From Nitrososphaeria archaeon (GTDB lineage: Archaea; Thermoproteota; Nitrososphaeria; Conexivisphaerales; UBA164): 9,416 nt of DNA. Below are positions 6,609-9,416 of the stretch, piece by piece. The notes beneath the pieces were generated by a model. The model saw only the letters and a list, made by a program, of their open reading frames with translations, ran no database searches and was not told the origin of the DNA. Within the stretch, counting starts at the first letter, position 1, and every line of letters begins with the position of its first letter. The position numbers and the translations under genes were made by a program. The stretch covers positions 1 through 9,416 of the forward strand of contig JARVJW010000069.1 of the NCBI GenBank assembly GCA_029775955.1. The letters run 5' to 3'.

Positions 6609-6624
6609 GATATAAAGATATAAA
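6609..6624 (-). promoter_or_regulatory. Tandem TATA-like octamers upstream of the dehydrogenase
   Basis: On the minus strand TTTATATC occurs twice without a gap (GATATAAA twice on the plus strand). The copy at 6617-6624 is centred about 26 bases before the ATG at 6594, the right place for the TATA box of a leaderless or very short-leader mRNA covering the dehydrogenase and the CoxG-like gene. The nearer copy may be chance or an alternative box. Confidence 0.5.
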
Positions 6625-6675
6625 TATATTGCCTGAACTGACTTAAACGGTGTTTAGTGCCAGGTAATTATACAC

Positions 6676-6689
6676 TATATAAGGTATAT
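6676..6689 (+). promoter_or_regulatory. TATA box of the decayed transposase
   Basis: TATAAGGTATAT-type sequence lies about 25 bases before the ATG at 6707 and is framed by ATAAGG (6679-6684) and CCTTAT (6690-6695) as an inverted repeat. It faces away from the dehydrogenase promoter some 60 bases to the left, making a back-to-back promoter region. It may still fire even though the gene is dead. Confidence 0.35.
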
Positions 6690-6706
6690 CCTTATGCGTG
6701 CTAACC

Positions 6707-7345
6707 ATGGCCCATAGGTTGCTAAAGGAAATTTCTATAAGGAGATTATGCGCAACAGTGAAGGAATTACAAGGATAAACCTACAGTTGTTACTATAAGG
6801 TCAAAGCGGAACTGGACCAGCTATGATGAACGAAAACATGAAGGCCTGATGTGTTGAAGCTGCTAATTCATACAAGCTGGTAAGGCAAATCTCAATATTC
6901 CGCAGATGACAAACGCTTATGCAGTAGTATGAAATCAACGGGGTAACAGTGGGTTACCTTGATATAGCATTCTGGAATCAGCAATTATGCAAGCTACAAA
7001 ACACTGGAAAATGCATGCAGTAATTCAGCAGTAAACCAATAATCGCGCTTCAAGCCGCTTTTTAACCATACCTGTATAAAACGGTGAAGCTGCTGATGCT
7101 TTCAATGATATTTCCGGAGTACTGAACTGACCCTTAGAGGGAAATGATATATGAATTAACCTTTGATACGCATTATAACATGCACTCAATAATTGAGGCA
7201 ATCAACTCAGCAATGAAGAGAGTCATGTAAAGCTGAAAATAAGGCAACCAAAATAGCTGCTAGAATATATAACATAAAGCAGCTTGTGTATCCAAAGCAT
7301 AATGAGGTAGGCTCAACTATGAAGTGGTTACTAATGGAGGCCTGT
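6707..7345 (+). pseudogene. Decayed DDE transposase between the two minus-strand operons
   Basis: Joined frames give a transposase-like order of motifs. An ATG at 6707 opens MAHRLLKEISIRRL. At 6798-6845 the frame reads RSKRNWTSYDERKHEG, like the N-terminal 'RnWxxYN' block. At about 6983-7010 comes NYASYKTLENAC, resembling the 'xYDSYKtlExC' strand after the second catalytic Asp, with the Asp itself lost. At 7036-7055 it reads PIIALQAA, the usual strand that follows. At 7162-7227 it reads HYNMHSIIEAINSAMKRV, the block bearing the catalytic Glu (codon 7195-7197). At 7259-7300 the frame is ARIYNIKQLVYPKHNE, the C-terminal 'xxxYNixxL' helix. Stops at 6855 and 7228 and several frameshifts break it. 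The differing Glu block indicates a different IS type from the remnant at 1-623. The precise family is uncertain. Confidence 0.6.
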
Positions 7346-7402
7346 TATGCTAAATTACTAGCGCCGTTTCCCAAGGCTGCTGTAGCCAATAGTTCACTTT
7401 TA

Positions 7403-7430
7403 GTAAGGCACCGCTTGTAAGGCACCGCTT
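7403..7430. repeat. Two exact tandem copies of a 14-base unit
   Basis: GTAAGGCACCGCTT occurs at 7403-7416 and again at 7417-7430, followed by TTTAAG. It lies between the dead transposase and the end of the metallo-hydrolase gene. It may be a replication-slippage duplication, a transposition scar, or part of a transcription end region; it is too short and only two-fold for a CRISPR. Confidence 0.7.
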
Positions 7431-7453
7431 TTTAAGTCAAAGGCGTTAACAAA

Positions 7454-8164
7454 CTATAAATCTATTATCCCAGCTGGGTAGATTATCATTTTATTTGATT
7501 TTAAAAGCCCCTTCACCAAATTGTCAGAATCTACGGTAAGGTGTACTGGCACTAACCTTTTAGCGTGGCTTTCTTCAAAGACCTGCATCGTTGTGCTATA
7601 AGTTGAATGTTTCCAAAAATCAGCTTCTTTCTTACCATTGTCAGTGTAAGTCATCTCATGCACCAACATATCAACATCCTGAGAGCCGTTTACCACATTT
7701 TTGCTGTATGCAGTGTCTCCAGTGTAGAACAGCGTTTTTCCGCCGTATTCAATCCTATAACCATTGTCAACAATAGTGTGATTTGCCTTTATATGCCTTA
7801 TAAATTCGTAATCCTCATCTTCAATAAATTCTGCATCTACCTTAAATTCCTCTGGCGTGTGAAGCAATTTAAGAAGCTTCTCGGTGTTGTTTTTTATCCC
7901 TTTAGGTCCCAACACCATGAGCCTATTTTCCGCTTTGTATATTGCCCTGTACCAGAACAGTTCAGGCAATCCGCTGAAATGATCCAAATGCATATGCGTT
8001 ATAGCTATTACTTCTGCTTTCCTCGGGTCAACTTTTGATTCCAGCAATGATTCTAGGGCATGTGGACCGAAGTCAAATATGATTTTATCGTCCAAAGCGA
8101 ATGATACATTTCTTTCTCCTGCTACAATATTAGAGCTCCACTTTCCAAGAAATCTTATTTTCAT
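7454..8164 (-). CDS. Metallo-beta-lactamase-fold hydrolase, RNase Z-like
   Basis: A 236-residue zinc-dependent hydrolase. The metal ligands are complete: THMHLDH with H57, H59, D61 and H62, then H129 in KANHTI, D150 in YTGDTA, and H208 in VPVHLT. Also present are HEMTY (169-173) and the HST (186-188) motif, which place it in the RNase Z/ElaC-like branch rather than with true beta-lactamases or glyoxalases. It is shorter than typical RNase Z (about 300 residues), and no exosite arm for tRNA binding is evident, so tRNA 3' processing is not assured; a small phosphodiester or other ester is possible. It starts 11 bases after the stop of the MFS transporter gene on the same strand, so the two are probably one transcript. 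The cytoplasm is the expected location; there is no signal peptide. Confidence 0.85.
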   Translation of the reverse strand: MKIRFLGKWSSNIVAGERNVSFALDDKIIFDFGPHALESLLESKVDPRKAEVIAITHMHLDHFSGLPELFWYRAIYKAENRLMVLGPKGIKNNTEKLLKLLHTPEEFKVDAEFIEDEDYEFIRHIKANHTIVDNGYRIEYGGKTLFYTGDTAYSKNVVNGSQDVDMLVHEMTYTDNGKKEADFWKHSTYSTTMQVFEESHAKRLVPVHLTVDSDNLVKGLLKSNKMIIYPAGIIDL

Positions 8165-8175
8165 TTTGACATCAG

Positions 8176-9416
8176 CTATTCCACTATCTCCTCTAAAGCT
8201 CTTCCTTTTGTCTCAGGGGCAAGCCATAGAGTAACTGCCAATCCAAGTATGCCTCCAACTAAAGCGAAAAACAGAAGCCCATACCCAATTCCGTAGATAG
8301 CAACTATGGTTGGAAAAGTGGTCAAGCTCAGTGCCGCTCCAATCCTGCTTATTGTAACACCCCACCCCTGCCCAGTTGATCGTATTGATGTTGGAAAAAG
8401 TTCTTGCCCATAAATGAAATCCGTAGTACCCATGCCCCATGTCTGAGTGAGTTCAAATATTGTGAACATTGAAACAATAATTATCGCGATGCTTCCCACA
8501 GTGAAAGCCTCTTTAGGAACTGTTATTCCAACATATGAAAGCACTAACAGTGAAACTGACATGCCTGCAAATCCCAACGTTGTAACAAATTTTCTCCCCA
8601 ATTTGTCAACAGTTAACAGGCATAATATGGACCCTATTATAGCTATTATAGCGAAAACAGCTGAGCCAAGAACAGAAAGTGTATGAGTTAAACCTAACAA
8701 GCTTAATATGTATGGATTAAAAAGTCCTATACCATAAAATGCAACGTCATATGCGAACCAGGCTACCCCAAAAAATAGTGTATATTTTATTATATCCCTC
8801 CTAAACAGCGTCTTCATAGATGGCCTTTCTCTCTTTACATTTGATAGATCATCTGCTTTGCCAGAAACTGCAATTTCAGATTTTTGAGCCTCCTTGATTT
8901 TCCCTTTCATTGCTAACCACCTTGCAGATTCTGGGACGCTCCTCCGCAATATCAGCACAATTACGGCTGGAATGAGACCTATTGCAAACATGTAACGCCA
9001 GGCATTGACGCCAAACGGCAAAAGCAAAAATCCAATAATATAGGCAGTTGCTGATCCAATCCACCACATTAAGCCTGGCAACGACAATAACTTGCCTCTG
9101 GGCTTTACTGGAGAAATTTCAGATATTATGGTCGGGCTAATTGCATAATCTGCACCAAGCGCAAGCCCTAATATTAGCCTGAAAGTAAACAGGTCCCAAA
9201 AACTAACTGCCACAGAAATAAGAGCTGTAAAAACGATAAATATCACCATATCCCACATGTAAAGGAACCTACGACCATATAAGTCCGTAAAATATCCCCC
9301 AAATATTCCCGCTATTAACATGCCAATTGTTGTAGACGCAGCCAACAGGCCCTTCCCCAAAGGTGTAACTGCGAACTTAAATGAGGGAATTGTAACTATA
9401 AGAAGCAAAGCAACCC
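8176..9416 (-). CDS. MFS transporter, sugar porter/metabolite-proton symporter type (5' end outside window)
   Basis: An integral membrane transporter with about 11 hydrophobic helices visible. Its frame is open to the right edge of the window, so the first part (probably several tens of residues, including most of helix 1) is missing; the TTG at 9408 is not a credible start. MFS marks are clear: the loop 2-3 motif GGYFTDLYGRR, the helix 4 region GADYAISPTIISEISP followed by KPRGKL, PESARWLAMKGK before the central loop, the loop 8-9 motif DKLGRK, ELFPTSIRSTGQGWG, and the end motif PETKGRALEEI. PESxRWL and PETKG are typical of the sugar porter family and of related organic-acid or aromatic-acid symporters. 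The substrate cannot be read from the sequence; sugar, organic acid or glycerol are all open. It is followed by the metallo-hydrolase gene in the same operon. Confidence 0.9.
   Translation of the reverse strand, partial: VALLLIVTIPSFKFAVTPLGKGLLAASTTIGMLIAGIFGGYFTDLYGRRFLYMWDMVIFIVFTALISVAVSFWDLFTFRLILGLALGADYAISPTIISEISPVKPRGKLLSLPGLMWWIGSATAYIIGFLLLPFGVNAWRYMFAIGLIPAVIVLILRRSVPESARWLAMKGKIKEAQKSEIAVSGKADDLSNVKRERPSMKTLFRRDIIKYTLFFGVAWFAYDVAFYGIGLFNPYILSLLGLTHTLSVLGSAVFAIIAIIGSILCLLTVDKLGRKFVTTLGFAGMSVSLLVLSYVGITVPKEAFTVGSIAIIIVSMFTIFELTQTWGMGTTDFIYGQELFPTSIRSTGQGWGVTISRIGAALSLTTFPTIVAIYGIGYGLLFFALVGGILGLAVTLWLAPETKGRALEEIVE

Noticed and set aside
7403..7430. CRISPR array
   Set aside because: Only two 14-base units with no spacer between them and no cas gene in the window.
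7607..8038. 143-residue open frame on the plus strand
   Set aside because: It is antisense to the metallo-hydrolase gene, whose complete metal-binding motif set shows that the minus strand is the coding one.
9391..9408. TTG at 9408 as the transporter start
   Set aside because: The frame stays open to the window edge, and an MFS protein starting here would lack most of its first helix.

Overview
The window looks archaeal, most likely from a thermoacidophilic lineage (Thermoplasmatales first, Sulfolobales as the alternative). This is inferred from TATA-box promoters centred about 26-27 bases before the start codon, which imply leaderless or nearly leaderless mRNAs, from AGG/AGA-rich arginine codon use, from archaeal-looking transposases, and from an unusual glycerol-3-phosphate dehydrogenase arrangement. 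No rRNA or other marker gene is present to settle the taxonomy.

Layout. Positions 1-1943 are a graveyard of insertion sequences. First comes a badly decayed DDE transposase cut by the left edge (1-623). Then comes an IS200/IS605-type element whose tnpB (764-1941) is broken by several frameshifts and stops, although hairpins at both ends are still crisp. From 1944 to 2443 there is AT-rich DNA with a possible antisense helix-turn-helix remnant. Positions 2444-6594 are the functional core, a glycerol catabolism locus. Glycerol kinase (glpK, +) is followed by a HAD-IIA phosphatase (+) with its own promoter. Facing them is a minus-strand pair: a short GlpA-like FAD glycerol-3-phosphate dehydrogenase, overlapped by 14 bases with a CoxG-like (SRPBCC) small protein. 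Positions 6676-7345 hold a third dead transposase on the plus strand, back to back with the dehydrogenase promoter. Positions 7454-9416 hold a second minus-strand operon: an MFS transporter (5' end cut by the window edge) followed 11 bases later by an RNase Z-like metallo-beta-lactamase-fold hydrolase.

How the genes fit together. GlpK would phosphorylate glycerol to sn-glycerol-3-phosphate. The dehydrogenase would oxidise it to dihydroxyacetone phosphate and pass electrons to the membrane quinone pool. It lacks the C-terminal extension found in bacterial GlpA, and no GlpB or GlpC is nearby, so the overlapping CoxG-like protein is the best candidate for its membrane or electron-transfer partner. 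The HAD phosphatase could remove excess glycerol phosphate or detoxify phosphoglycolate. The MFS protein may import a substrate, but its specificity cannot be read from the sequence.

The most interesting item is the short GlpA plus CoxG-like pair. I recall a CoxG-type membrane anchor being reported for the Sulfolobus acidocaldarius enzyme. If that memory is right, this window would extend the arrangement or confirm its spread.
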